Shown: positions 9,202 to 18,978 of the stretch, piece by piece
How positions within the stretch are numbered: the stretch's first letter is position 1
How the letters are laid out: every line of letters begins with the position of its first letter
Origin: Campylobacterales bacterium
GTDB lineage: Bacteria; Campylobacterota; Campylobacteria; Campylobacterales; Nitratiruptoraceae
Reading direction: 5' to 3'
Assembly: GCA_027002625.1 (NCBI GenBank)
Contig: JALWZJ010000173.1
Coordinates: 1-35,225 of the forward strand
Length of the DNA: 35,225 nucleotides
Made by a program: the position numbers and the translations under genes
Notes under the pieces: model-generated
The model's database searches: none
What the model was told of the DNA's origin: nothing
Seen by the model: the letters and a program-made list of their open reading frames with translations, nothing else

Positions 9202-11210
9202 GTTTGACACTTTTCGCCAATCCCTTAAGCGAGAGTCTCAAAAAAGATCTCCAGACCTTTTCCCATATCGCCGATATCTCCAAAGAGAACGAGTTTTTCC
9301 AGCCCCATATCGTCTCCATCTACAGAGGATACGAGCTCGAAAAGCTGGGCGTCCAGACTCTTCAAGATGCTTTATGGCTGGTTCCCGGAGTGGATATATA
9401 TTCCAATAATTTAGGTGCAATCTATCCAGTTTTTAGAGGCTCCAATCCCATCACCTTTGGCCAAACCAAACTTTTCATAGACGGTGTTTTGGTCAACAAT
9501 CTTTTTGGAGATCACTACACCCAATATATGCAGATGCCCATAGAGCTCATCAAGCGTATCGAGGTGGTGCGAGGGCCAGGGAGCAAAAGCGAAGGGGTCA
9601 ATGCCTATGCAGGATCGATCTATATAACCACCTATGCCGAGAATTTTGGCGAATTCGAGTGCAACAAGGTTTTTGTCAAAAGAGGATCCCAGCTTTTTCG
9701 TGGCGGGGGATTTTATACCAACCACCATCTGGGCGAATTGAAACTCTATACCGAGTTTTACTATCAACAAGACGACAAGAGTGTCTACTCCGGTCCCGAT
9801 ATGCTCTATACCGGCTATCTTGGTGAGGTCAACAAGCCTTTGGCCAAGGCTGGGGAGGCTCCTTTGTGGCTCAAAAACTACTCCTTCGCCATGACCATGA
9901 GCCTGGGAGGCTTCAAGCTTCAAGTTAGAGATAACCGCTACAAACATGGTATGGGATTTGGTGTGAGCTATCTGTTGCCGCCAAAAAATGATTACTATCT
10001 CATGCCAAATCGATATATGGAGATGAGCTATCAAAAAGATTTGGCCAAAGTGTGGCACTTGGAGTTGAAAAGTGGGGTACGCCACGACTCTTTGAGCATG
10101 GATACCCACTACGCCCCAGCGGGTCTTGTAGTGCCGAGTCCTTTCGATCCCGATCGGATCGTGGTCTACAAAGAGGGGATGTACGGCTTTTTCCAGGCAA
10201 AACAGAGCACCATCTACGCCAAAGCTTATCTTGGCTACAAAGGATGGTCGAGACACGAAGTGGTTTTTGGTGCGAGAGGTTCCAAAGAGCGCACCTATGG
10301 CGTCACCACCATCACCACCGACAAGACGGGTCAAAGTGGTCAATTGGTGGACTACTCCGAGAGTTTTCCTTTTTTGGATCCAAAGGCCAAGCGAGTCTCT
10401 TCTATCTTTTTTTTGAGCGATACTTTCGAGTATAGCCGCGATCTCACTTTCTATTACGGGATCAATCTGGAGAGAAATACCCAAAGCGACTATATTTTCA
10501 ATCCTCGATTTTCCATGGTCTACCAGATAGACACGGCGAACATTTTCAAAGCCTCCTATGCCAAATCCCAGCGCAACCCTTCGTGGCAGGAGCTTTTCAC
10601 TATCAACAACATCACGAAAGTGGGCAATCCGCATCTGCGTCCTGAGCGGGTGCATGCCCTGGAGGCCAGCTTCATCCACCGATTCGGAGCCGACGATTTC
10701 GTACAGGCCTCCATATTTTTCTTGCGCAACAAAAATCTCATAGACAATATCAATCTCGAACACAAATATCTCAACCGAAAGGATCAAAATCTCTACGGTT
10801 TCGAGCTGGAACTCTCGAAGATGGTGGATGCCTACACCAAGCTCTATGCCAACTACTCCTTCGTAGATGGACGCAACAGTTGTGGCACCCCTTTGGCCAA
10901 TATTGCCAAACATATGGCCAAGGGGTATCTGCTTCGCCAGCTCACCCCCAATCTAAGTGTTAGCCTATTGGCTCGATATGTGGGCGACAAACACCGTTTT
11001 AGTTTCGATACGAGAAAGCCACTGAGAGGATATACCACTTGCGATCTTGGGCTCTCCTACGCTTTCGACAATGGTCTGCATCTAAGATTCAGTGCCAAAA
11101 ACATCTTCGATGCTACGATCAAATACCCTTCGCCCCCTTACACCTATATAGAGGACTACTCGGCAATGAAGGGGCGGGCTTTCATCTTCTCTATGGTTTG
11201 GGGGTTGTGA
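9168..11210 (+). CDS. TonB-dependent outer-membrane receptor
   Basis: Signal peptide MVQRIAIVATVSLTLFANP; plug domain LGVQTLQDALWLVPGVDIY..FRGSNP..KLFIDGVLVN..IKRIEVVRGPGS; C-terminal RFSAKNIFDATIKYPSPPY...GRAFIFSMVWGL. Confidence 0.93.
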   Translation: MVQRIAIVATVSLTLFANPLSESLKKDLQTFSHIADISKENEFFQPHIVSIYRGYELEKLGVQTLQDALWLVPGVDIYSNNLGAIYPVFRGSNPITFGQTKLFIDGVLVNNLFGDHYTQYMQMPIELIKRIEVVRGPGSKSEGVNAYAGSIYITTYAENFGEFECNKVFVKRGSQLFRGGGFYTNHHLGELKLYTEFYYQQDDKSVYSGPDMLYTGYLGEVNKPLAKAGEAPLWLKNYSFAMTMSLGGFKLQVRDNRYKHGMGFGVSYLLPPKNDYYLMPNRYMEMSYQKDLAKVWHLELKSGVRHDSLSMDTHYAPAGLVVPSPFDPDRIVVYKEGMYGFFQAKQSTIYAKAYLGYKGWSRHEVVFGARGSKERTYGVTTITTDKTGQSGQLVDYSESFPFLDPKAKRVSSIFFLSDTFEYSRDLTFYYGINLERNTQSDYIFNPRFSMVYQIDTANIFKASYAKSQRNPSWQELFTINNITKVGNPHLRPERVHALEASFIHRFGADDFVQASIFFLRNKNLIDNINLEHKYLNRKDQNLYGFELELSKMVDAYTKLYANYSFVDGRNSCGTPLANIAKHMAKGYLLRQLTPNLSVSLLARYVGDKHRFSFDTRKPLRGYTTCDLGLSYAFDNGLHLRFSAKNIFDATIKYPSPPYTYIEDYSAMKGRAFIFSMVWGL

Positions 11211-11752
11211 TGAGACAGATTGTGCTGTTGGTGCTGCTTTTTTGCTTCGCCCAAGCCTACGAATACAACAAGCTTCTTTTGCGCACGCAATCTTCCCTCT
11301 ATCCCAAACTGATCGTAATGGATCGAAAACTCTCTTCCCACATCAACGATAGGCGTATCGATCTGTATATCTTGGTCACCTCCATCGATTGGCTCTATGG
11401 CAGATATATCAAAGAGCAGCTGGACAAACTTTTCCCCAAAGGGGTAGGAGGGTATATTCTGCGTACTAAGGTGGTAAATTTTTCCACCTTTTTAGCCGAT
11501 AAAGAGAAAAGTGCCGACGCCATCTACCTACTCAAAGCGAAGGAGGAGATCTTGGAAAAGGTGGCCAAAAAGATAGAGGGGAAAAATATCTACTCCTTTA
11601 CCTATGAAAAAGAGGATCTGCTCTTTGGGTTTTTGTTCAATGTCTCCATCGAAAAAGAGGTGGTGATCTATATCAACAAAAGGGTGCTGTTGCGCAACGA
11701 TTTCGAATTTATGCCCGAGCTTTACCAGATGGCTCGGTTCATAGAGCCTTAA
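11210..11752 (+). CDS. Small exported protein, candidate YfiR-like (DUF4154)
   Basis: ATG of MRQIVLLVLLFCFAQAYEYN signal peptide overlaps the receptor stop (TGATG); C-terminal FNVSIEKEVVIYINKRVLLRNDFEFMPELYQMARFI resembles the C-terminal layout of YfiR proteins; family call is by pattern only. Confidence 0.5.
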   Translation: MRQIVLLVLLFCFAQAYEYNKLLLRTQSSLYPKLIVMDRKLSSHINDRRIDLYILVTSIDWLYGRYIKEQLDKLFPKGVGGYILRTKVVNFSTFLADKEKSADAIYLLKAKEEILEKVAKKIEGKNIYSFTYEKEDLLFGFLFNVSIEKEVVIYINKRVLLRNDFEFMPELYQMARFIEP

Positions 11753-11753
11753 A

Positions 11754-13700
11754 ATGCTAAATCTAAAAAAATCTCTGAGTTCTCGCATACTTTTTTACTT
11801 TTTTATCGTGGGCATCACTCTCATCGTAGGGGTCTTCTACACTTTCGAGGAGGCTGGGAAAGAGGCCTTTAAGCAGATGGAAAAAGAGAAGGCCGAAGTG
11901 ATCGTCAACACCATCGTCCCCACTATCGCCATGAATCTCTATTTGGGAATGACTTCTAACGTGGACAAGATCATCAAAGAGGTGACCGACAACAACGAAA
12001 ACATCCTGGGTATCACCGTAGTGAACAAAGGCAAAGTGGTCAGCAGCTACCTCAAAAAAGATATCGGCAAGAGCGATTACTTCATCATGACTCGCACCAT
12101 CAAGCGTCCCAACTCCGATGAGAGTATCGGGAAGATGCACGTGATCTACTCCTACGCCCATTTCAAGCGATTGGTGAGCAAATATAGCAAACTTTTGTGG
12201 ATATTTTTGTTCGGTATCGCCGTACTTTTGATCCTTTTTAGTATCTATTTGGAGCAGCTTCTTTCGCCTTTGAAGCAGATAGTGTTGCAGCTGAGCAACT
12301 ACACTCCCAAGAAAAATCTCTCTTTCGAGTTTTCCGATAGAGAGGACGAGATAGGGAGGATCTCCAGGACATTGGAGAAGATGCAGCAAAAGATCAGAAG
12401 CTACGCTTTGAAACAGGAGAATATGAACAAAATATTGGAGGAGAAGGTCCAACAAAAGACCCAAGAGCTCAAAAATCGACTCTATGTAGACTCCTTGACA
12501 GGACTACCCAACAGATTTCGCCTCCAAGAGGATCTGGAAAATCTAAATGACGCCACCCTCATCATTATCAATATCGACGATTTCAAAGAGCTCAACGATC
12601 TTTTCGGCCATAAAACGGGAGACAAGATCCTGGCCAGTTTCGCCCAAAACATCAAAAATCTCATTACCACCAACTATCCCAAATTTTATCGCTTTTCGGG
12701 TGACGAGTTTGCGATGCTCTTCAATAGACGAATGACGAAAAGCGATATCGAGCAGTTTTTGAGTCTTTTGGCCAACAAGATAGAGAATATGACCTTCTTT
12801 CATGGCGACAAGGAGCTTTCGCTCCATGTGACGATGGGAGCCTATATCGGCAAAGAGGGAGCCTTGGAGAAGGCCGATATCGCCCTCAAAAAGGCCAAAC
12901 AGCATAAAAAGAGCTACGAAATCTACGAAGAGAGCGACAAATCGGTGGAGATCCAGTACCAAAAGAATATCGAGTGGATCAAAAGGCTTAAAAAATCGAT
13001 AGATCTGGAGCGAGTGATCCCCTATTTCCAAGCGATCGTCAACGCTCAGACCAAAAAGCCAAAAGGCTACGAGTGCTTGATGCGAATCAGAGGAGACGAA
13101 GGAGAGATCCACTCACCGTACGAGTTTTTGGAGATCGCCAAAAAGTCCAGATACTATCCTAAACTCACCCAGATCATGATCGCCAAAAGCTGCCAATATT
13201 TTCAGCACAGCAACTGCGGCTTCTCCATCAACTTCTCGATCCTCGACATCATGAACAAAGATATAGTCCAGACACTCAAAGAGAGTATCGAGAAGTATCA
13301 GGTAGCCGATCGGCTGATCTTGGAGATCGTGGAGTCCGAGGGGATCGAGAACTACTCTTTGGTGTACGATTTCGTGACGGATATGAAAAATATCGGCTGC
13401 CAGATCGCTATCGACGATTTCGGTACGGGCTACTCCAACTTCGAGCATATCTTGCAGTTACCTATCGACTATATCAAAATAGACGGCTCTTTGGTCAAAA
13501 ACGTCTCCACCGACGAAAACTCCGAGCTGATCATCTCCACCATCGTCAATTTGGCCAAAAAGAAAAAGATAGCCACCGTAGCGGAGTTCGTCAGCTCCGC
13601 CGAGATCTATGAGAAGGTGAAGGCTCTGGGAGTGGATTATGTCCAGGGCTACTACTTCGCCAAGCCGGAAGAGCATGTAGAGATCGAGTGCGATCAGTAG
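11754..13700 (+). CDS. Membrane-anchored HAMP-GGDEF-EAL c-di-GMP protein
   Basis: Two N-terminal TM segments flanking ~110 aa periplasmic region; HAMP-like linker; SGDEF; DSLTGLPNR; EAL motifs YECLMR, FSINFS, LEIVESE, AIDDFGTGYSN, IDYIKIDGSLV, VQGYYFAKP. Confidence 0.93.
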   Translation: MLNLKKSLSSRILFYFFIVGITLIVGVFYTFEEAGKEAFKQMEKEKAEVIVNTIVPTIAMNLYLGMTSNVDKIIKEVTDNNENILGITVVNKGKVVSSYLKKDIGKSDYFIMTRTIKRPNSDESIGKMHVIYSYAHFKRLVSKYSKLLWIFLFGIAVLLILFSIYLEQLLSPLKQIVLQLSNYTPKKNLSFEFSDREDEIGRISRTLEKMQQKIRSYALKQENMNKILEEKVQQKTQELKNRLYVDSLTGLPNRFRLQEDLENLNDATLIIINIDDFKELNDLFGHKTGDKILASFAQNIKNLITTNYPKFYRFSGDEFAMLFNRRMTKSDIEQFLSLLANKIENMTFFHGDKELSLHVTMGAYIGKEGALEKADIALKKAKQHKKSYEIYEESDKSVEIQYQKNIEWIKRLKKSIDLERVIPYFQAIVNAQTKKPKGYECLMRIRGDEGEIHSPYEFLEIAKKSRYYPKLTQIMIAKSCQYFQHSNCGFSINFSILDIMNKDIVQTLKESIEKYQVADRLILEIVESEGIENYSLVYDFVTDMKNIGCQIAIDDFGTGYSNFEHILQLPIDYIKIDGSLVKNVSTDENSELIISTIVNLAKKKKIATVAEFVSSAEIYEKVKALGVDYVQGYYFAKPEEHVEIECDQ

Positions 13701-14443
13701 ATGATCGAATATTTCACAAAAATTTTGATCTTTGTCGTGGTTTTGGGGCGAGGGTAGTCTTTGAAGGCGGTTTTGATAGTCTCGATGCTGTTTTTGTCCA
13801 GTGCTTCGTACCCACTGGAGGTAAGAAGCCGCAGATCACTTATATCTCCATTGGAGTGGAGCAAAAACTCCACGGCGTTGATGCCCTCTTGACGAGTTTT
13901 GACGGCGATGTAGGGGTAGCCTCGCAAGTAGAGATATTTTTGAGTGATCGTAGCGATTTTAGTTAGATTGTCTTGTAAAAACCTTTTTTGCTCCTTTGTA
14001 AAAGTGGAAAAATCGTCCCTGTAGAGTTTTCGTAGCTCGGGTGGCAATTTGGATAGGCCCGCTTTGGCCTTTTGGGGAGTGGGGGCCTTGGCGAAAAGGG
14101 CTTCTAAAGATGGCATGGTCTGGTTGTGCTCTTTTTGGATGGTTTTTCTATATCGTTTGTGGGATTTGACGAGTTTTTTTCTTTGGTGCTTATGAAGGAG
14201 CTTTGGTTTTTGTTTGAGCCTCTTTTTGATAGGTTTTGGATGGGGTTTTTTGATAGAGGGTTTGGATCGATATGTAAGGGTAGGGGATGGCTTGGGAGCC
14301 GGTTTTAAAATCTTGAGTCCTTGGATATTGAACCTGGCTTTGTGAGATGGCGGTGTGGTATGACGCGTATCGAACCAGATAGCCCAAAGAAGCAGTAGAT
14401 ACAGAGCCAATGTGATGAAAAAAGAGATCAAAAGCCTATTCAT
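13694..14443 (-). CDS. TonB-like energy-transducing protein
   Basis: N-terminal TM MNRLLISFFITLALYLLLLWAIW; Pro/Lys-rich linker PKPIKKRLKQKPK; C-terminal GINAVEFLLHSNGDISDLRLLTSSGYEALDKNSIETIKTAFKDYPRPK typical of the TonB C-terminal domain. Confidence 0.8.
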   Translation of the reverse strand: MNRLLISFFITLALYLLLLWAIWFDTRHTTPPSHKARFNIQGLKILKPAPKPSPTLTYRSKPSIKKPHPKPIKKRLKQKPKLLHKHQRKKLVKSHKRYRKTIQKEHNQTMPSLEALFAKAPTPQKAKAGLSKLPPELRKLYRDDFSTFTKEQKRFLQDNLTKIATITQKYLYLRGYPYIAVKTRQEGINAVEFLLHSNGDISDLRLLTSSGYEALDKNSIETIKTAFKDYPRPKTTTKIKIFVKYSIIY

Positions 14444-14471
14444 AACCAAATTATAGCTCTTTTTAGGTAGC

Positions 14472-14484
14472 TTTGGATAAAATC
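14472..14484 (+). promoter_or_regulatory. Predicted extended -10 promoter of hemL
   Basis: TTTGGATAAAATC 21 nt upstream of the ATG; near-identical to the element upstream of leuD. Confidence 0.5.
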
Positions 14485-14504
14485 AAAACAAAAAAGGACC
14501 AAAA

Positions 14505-15788
14505 ATGTTGGAAAAAAGCAAAGCGGCATACGAAGAGGCCTTGCGCTATATCCCAGGAGGTGTGGACTCTCCCGTGCGGGCTTTTAAAAGCGTAGGCGGG
14601 GTGCCCCCATTTATCGAGCGTGGGGAGGGAGCCTTTTTGTACGATATCGACGGCAATCGCTATATCGATTATGTGCAGAGCTGGGGGCCTCTTATCTTTG
14701 GCCACGCGGATCCTAAGACGCTGGAGGCTGTATGTGAGCAGGCCAACAAGGGGCTCAGCTTCGGAGCACCCACGCTTTTGGAGACCGAGCTGGCCAAGGA
14801 GATCGTGGAACTTTTCGACTCCATCGACAAGATCCGTTTCGTCAATAGTGGTACAGAAGCGGTGATGAGCGCCATCAGACTGGCTCGGGGATTTACGGGT
14901 AGAGACGATATCGTCAAGTTCGAGGGGTGCTACCACGGCCATAGCGACAGCTTGCTGGTCAGTGCCGGCAGTGGTGCCGCTACCTTTGGCCATCCAAGCA
15001 GTCCGGGAGTGCCCGAGGACTTTACCAAGCATACCCTCTTGGCTCGCTACAACGATATAGAGAGTGTCAAGCGCTGCTTCGAAGCGAGCAGCGATATCGC
15101 TTGTGTCATCATCGAGCCGATCGCTGGCAATATGGGATTGGTGCCCGCAGATGAGGAGTTTTTGCAGCAGCTTCGAGCCCTTTGCGACGAGCATGGGGCG
15201 CTTCTCATTTTTGACGAGGTGATGAGCGGCTTTCGAGCCAGTCTCAAGGGAGCCCAAGGGCTCACCTCCGTGCGTCCCGATCTGGTGACCTTGGGCAAAG
15301 TGATAGGTGGTGGGATGCCAGTAGGTGCCTTTGGAGGAAGAGCCGACATCATGGCTCATCTAAGTCCCGAGGGCCCGGTCTATCAAGCGGGGACTCTCAG
15401 TGGTAATCCCGTGGCGATGGCGGCGGGGCTGAGCGTGGTGCGGCGGCTCAAGAAGGACCCCTCCATCTACAAAATTTTAGAGCTAAGAGCCAAAGGGCTC
15501 GTGGGTGGATTTCAAAAAATAGCCGATGCCAGGGGTGTACCACTGCAGACAGAGGTAAGAGGCAGTATGTTCGGCTTTTTCTTCAACGACCGACCGGTCA
15601 AAAATTTCGACGACGCCCAAAGAAGCGATCTGGAGCTTTTCGCCAAATTTCATCAAGAGATGATCAAACGAGGGGTCTATTTCGCTTGCAGTCAGTTCGA
15701 GACCGGCTTCATCTGTACGCCGCTGGATGAGAAGCTCATCGACGAAACCCTCGAACATATCGACGAGGGACTAAAGAAGATCGTATGA
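14505..15788 (+). CDS. hemL: Glutamate-1-semialdehyde 2,1-aminomutase
   Basis: [72 protein letters not shown]. Confidence 0.97.
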   Translation: MLEKSKAAYEEALRYIPGGVDSPVRAFKSVGGVPPFIERGEGAFLYDIDGNRYIDYVQSWGPLIFGHADPKTLEAVCEQANKGLSFGAPTLLETELAKEIVELFDSIDKIRFVNSGTEAVMSAIRLARGFTGRDDIVKFEGCYHGHSDSLLVSAGSGAATFGHPSSPGVPEDFTKHTLLARYNDIESVKRCFEASSDIACVIIEPIAGNMGLVPADEEFLQQLRALCDEHGALLIFDEVMSGFRASLKGAQGLTSVRPDLVTLGKVIGGGMPVGAFGGRADIMAHLSPEGPVYQAGTLSGNPVAMAAGLSVVRRLKKDPSIYKILELRAKGLVGGFQKIADARGVPLQTEVRGSMFGFFFNDRPVKNFDDAQRSDLELFAKFHQEMIKRGVYFACSQFETGFICTPLDEKLIDETLEHIDEGLKKIV

Positions 15789-16051
15789 AGCAGCCAAAAT
15801 ATAGAAAAATCATCGAAGGGGCCGAGGCGTTGTCTCTGGGTATCTCCATCGTCGTAGCGATCCTCATAGGAGTAGGGCTTGGGTATTGGCTTAGAAATCT
15901 TTTTGGTCAAAATTGGCTTTTGTGGGTCGGTGTCTTCATCGGCGTGGCGGCTGCGATCCTCAATGTCTACAAAGCCTATCAGAAGCAAAAAAGAGAGTTC
16001 GATGAGCTGGCCAAAGATCCACGATACAAAAACTACTACGAAGAGAAATGA
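15785..16051 (+). CDS. AtpZ/AtpI family membrane protein
   Basis: 88 aa, two TM segments: [44 protein letters not shown], AtpZ-like; ATGA overlap with hemL. Confidence 0.75.
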   Translation: MKQPKYRKIIEGAEALSLGISIVVAILIGVGLGYWLRNLFGQNWLLWVGVFIGVAAAILNVYKAYQKQKREFDELAKDPRYKNYYEEK

Positions 16052-16545
16052 GAGGCTTTTGGATTATCGTAATCGTGTTGGATCTGGTAGTGATAGGGGG
16101 CTCCTTTTTTGTCCACTCGCCATACTTTTTGCTCAATACCCAACTGGCCTTCATCTCCTCTTTACTCATTGTCATGGGCTCTTTTTATGGCTACAAGAAA
16201 GTGGTGCAAAAAAGAAGCGCCACCCCCGGACCCGATACGATAGATCAGATTGAAGATCGCTTTGGGCTCTATGAGGAGGAGTCGCCACAAGAGGCCAAAG
16301 AGCTTTTTGAAAGAGAAAAGGAGAGAGTGAAAAAGGGCGGAGCCCTCAAGCACTTTTTGCCTACTTCAGGCGCTTTTTTCTCACCCTATCGGCTCGTTGG
16401 CTATGGAGTATTGGCGCTGATGGTGTTGTGGCTGATTGGTCGAGGGATTTTCGAGCCCTTGAGTTTTCTACTCGGGCTTGCCATCGTCCCAGCAGGGACG
16501 ATGCTCTATGCACTTTTTGTAGCCAAAGATCAGTCTTCGATGTAG
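16048..16545 (+). CDS. Uncharacterised multi-TM membrane protein
   Basis: ATGA overlap with previous gene; about four predicted TM stretches and a charged central loop. Confidence 0.7.
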   Translation: MRGFWIIVIVLDLVVIGGSFFVHSPYFLLNTQLAFISSLLIVMGSFYGYKKVVQKRSATPGPDTIDQIEDRFGLYEEESPQEAKELFEREKERVKKGGALKHFLPTSGAFFSPYRLVGYGVLALMVLWLIGRGIFEPLSFLLGLAIVPAGTMLYALFVAKDQSSM

Positions 16546-18353
16546 TTTTTGATCTTTCGGCCCACTTTGGGGTGTTTGAGCTTTTTGATGGCGCTGCTCT
16601 CGATCTGACGCACCCGCTCTCTGGTGACGTTGAGCTCCTTGCCGATCTCTTCGAGAGTACGGTCGCTCTCGTCTGGCATCAGACCAAATCGCATCCGCAC
16701 CACCGCCTTTTCTCGCTCGTTGAGATTTTCCAAGATCTCGTCGATCTTTTGCTTCATATCTTCGTGCATGATCACTTCCAATGGATTTGGGGTATTCTTG
16801 TCTTCGATGAAGTCCCCAAACTTTCCATCCTCTTCACTGCCGATAGGGGCTTCGAGACTTACGGGCTCCTTGGTGATCTTGATCACGTTCTTGACCTTCT
16901 CTACCGGTAGCCCCACCTCTTTGGCGATAGTCTCCACATCAGGCTCCTTACCGGTCTCTTGGAGATGCTTTCGTACGATCTTGTTGATGCGGTTGATGGT
17001 CTCGATCATATGGATAGGGATCCTGATCGTTCTGGCCTGATCGGCGATGGCTCTACTGATGGCCTGGCGGATCCACCATGTGGCATAGGTGGAGAATTTG
17101 TAGCCCTTTTTGTACTCGAACTTGTCCACCGCTTTCATAAGGCCGATATTGCCCTCTTGGATCAGATCCAAAAAGGGTAGTCCTCTATTAGTGTAGCGTT
17201 TGGCGATGGAGACTACGAGGCGCAGGTTCGATTTGGCCATACGGGTCTTGGCCTCTTCGCTGATCTTTTTGCCCCGCTTGATCTGCTCGAGGATCTCGGC
17301 CAGTTTGTCTGGCTCGAGGTTGAAGCCCTTTTTGCTTGCCTCTTTGGCTTGGAAGAGCTTTTTGATATCCATATAGGTGCTTACCATCGTAGCTTCCGGC
17401 ACTCTTGAGGCGATCTCCTCTTTAGAGAGATTGGTGATCTCTTCGAGGAGTTTTCGATGGTTCTCTCGCAGCTGTTCGTTAAAAAGTGGCAAGCGGTACT
17501 CGAGCTTCTTGAGCTCCTTTTCAAATCCCTCGTCGCTTTTGAGCGCCGTCTCCATCGATTTGACCAGCTCGTTGATCAGCTTACTGGTAGGTCCAAGATC
17601 GAGGAGCTTCTCTTTGAGCTGTTTTTTACGAAAAGCCACGACCAGTTCGTGGTGGAACTTCTCTTCTGGAGTGGCATCTTCGGGCAGCTCCTTGTCTCTG
17701 GCTTTGAGCCACTCTTTCTTGGCCTTTTCCAAAGCTTTGAAAAGCTCGACGATCTTCTTTTCTCGCTTGGTGTATTTGGCCTTTTTCTTGGCCTCTTTGT
17801 CGAGATTCTCGTCCTCCTCGTCGCTCTCCTCCTCGAAACTCTTGAAAAGCTCTTTGACCCGTCGTTCACGGTTAATTAGAGGCTCTTTGTAGTCGAGGAT
17901 AAAGTCGATGAGGTAGGGTACGGAGCAGATGGCGTCGAGGATGATGTTCTCGCCCATCTCGATCTTTTTGGAGAGCTCGATCTCCTCTTCTTTTGTCAGC
18001 AGTGGGATCTGCCCCATCTCTCGTAGATACATCCGCACGGGGCTATCGCTCCTGCTCCACTCCAAAAGCTCCTTGTCTTTTGTGAGGTCGAACTCCTCGG
18101 CCAGCTCCTCTTCGGAGAGCCTTTTGCGCTCTTCTTCTTTTTTGGCCTTCTCTTCGATGTTGAGTTTTTTGGCGGCTTCCCCGCTGGTGATGATGTCTAC
18201 ATTGTATTTTTTTTGAAAGCCCAGGATCTTTTTGGCCTGGGCGAGGGTGGGTTGACGCTCGAACAGATCAGCCAACTGCTCGTAGGTCACATATGAGTTT
18301 TTGTGTTCGGCGAAAAATTCTTCCAGTTTTTTATTGATATCTTTTGCAGCCAA
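16530..18353 (-). CDS. rpoD: RNA polymerase primary sigma factor (sigma-70)
   Basis: [72 protein letters not shown] region 2 and [29 protein letters not shown] region 4. Confidence 0.98.
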   Translation of the reverse strand: MAAKDINKKLEEFFAEHKNSYVTYEQLADLFERQPTLAQAKKILGFQKKYNVDIITSGEAAKKLNIEEKAKKEEERKRLSEEELAEEFDLTKDKELLEWSRSDSPVRMYLREMGQIPLLTKEEEIELSKKIEMGENIILDAICSVPYLIDFILDYKEPLINRERRVKELFKSFEEESDEEDENLDKEAKKKAKYTKREKKIVELFKALEKAKKEWLKARDKELPEDATPEEKFHHELVVAFRKKQLKEKLLDLGPTSKLINELVKSMETALKSDEGFEKELKKLEYRLPLFNEQLRENHRKLLEEITNLSKEEIASRVPEATMVSTYMDIKKLFQAKEASKKGFNLEPDKLAEILEQIKRGKKISEEAKTRMAKSNLRLVVSIAKRYTNRGLPFLDLIQEGNIGLMKAVDKFEYKKGYKFSTYATWWIRQAISRAIADQARTIRIPIHMIETINRINKIVRKHLQETGKEPDVETIAKEVGLPVEKVKNVIKITKEPVSLEAPIGSEEDGKFGDFIEDKNTPNPLEVIMHEDMKQKIDEILENLNEREKAVVRMRFGLMPDESDRTLEEIGKELNVTRERVRQIESSAIKKLKHPKVGRKIKNYIED

Positions 18354-18391
18354 ATGCAGCTCCTTGAAAGGAAGTTGAGGAAATTTGCCCG

Positions 18392-18419
18392 ATTATACCA
18401 AAAAAACTTTCTATGTCAA
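18392..18419 (-). promoter_or_regulatory. rpoD promoter with consensus -35 and -10
   Basis: Minus strand reads TTGACA-16 nt-TATAAT, about 40 nt before the rpoD ATG. Confidence 0.7.
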
Positions 18420-18441
18420 GCGCATTGCCTTTTGAGGGCTA

Positions 18442-18454
18442 TTTTGATAAAATC
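18442..18454 (+). promoter_or_regulatory. Predicted extended -10 promoter of leuD cluster
   Basis: TTTTGATAAAATC 24 nt upstream of the leuD ATG. Confidence 0.5.
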
Positions 18455-18477
18455 AGCAAAAATCTTTAGGAGACTGG

Positions 18478-18978
18478 ATGAACGTCATCACCGGAAAAGT
18501 ATGGAAATTTGGCGACAATATCGATACGGATCTCATCATCGCCGCACGATACCTCAATACCTCCGATCCCCACGAGCTGGCCAAGCACGTGATGGAGGAC
18601 GCCGATCCGGAGTTTGTCAAGAAGCTCCAGCCAGGAGACATCATCGTAGCTGGAGAAAATTTTGGCTGCGGTAGTAGCCGTGAGCACGCTCCCATAGCTC
18701 TCAAAGCCGCAGGAGTGGCGGCGATCGTGGCCAAAAGCTTCGCCAGGATCTTTTACCGTAATGCTTTTAATATGGGACTGCCTATCTTCGAGCTACCAGA
18801 GGCGGACAAGATCAACGAAGGAGATCTGATCACCATCGATATGGAAAGAGGCGTGGTCAAAGATATCGACAAAAAAGTGGAATACAAATTCACCCCCATT
18901 CCACCTTTCATGCAAGAGCTGTTGGCCTGTGGGGGGCTGATGAATTACGCCAAAGCGCAGATTTTAGAGGAGAAGTGA
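18478..18978 (+). CDS. leuD: 3-isopropylmalate dehydratase small subunit
   Basis: [63 protein letters not shown]. Confidence 0.96.
   Translation: MNVITGKVWKFGDNIDTDLIIAARYLNTSDPHELAKHVMEDADPEFVKKLQPGDIIVAGENFGCGSSREHAPIALKAAGVAAIVAKSFARIFYRNAFNMGLPIFELPEADKINEGDLITIDMERGVVKDIDKKVEYKFTPIPPFMQELLACGGLMNYAKAQILEEK

Noticed and set aside
9411-10913. 500-aa minus-strand ORF
   Set aside because: Fully antisense to the TonB-dependent receptor, no recognisable domain; shadow ORF of codon bias
14463-15359. 298-aa minus-strand ORF
   Set aside because: Antisense shadow of hemL
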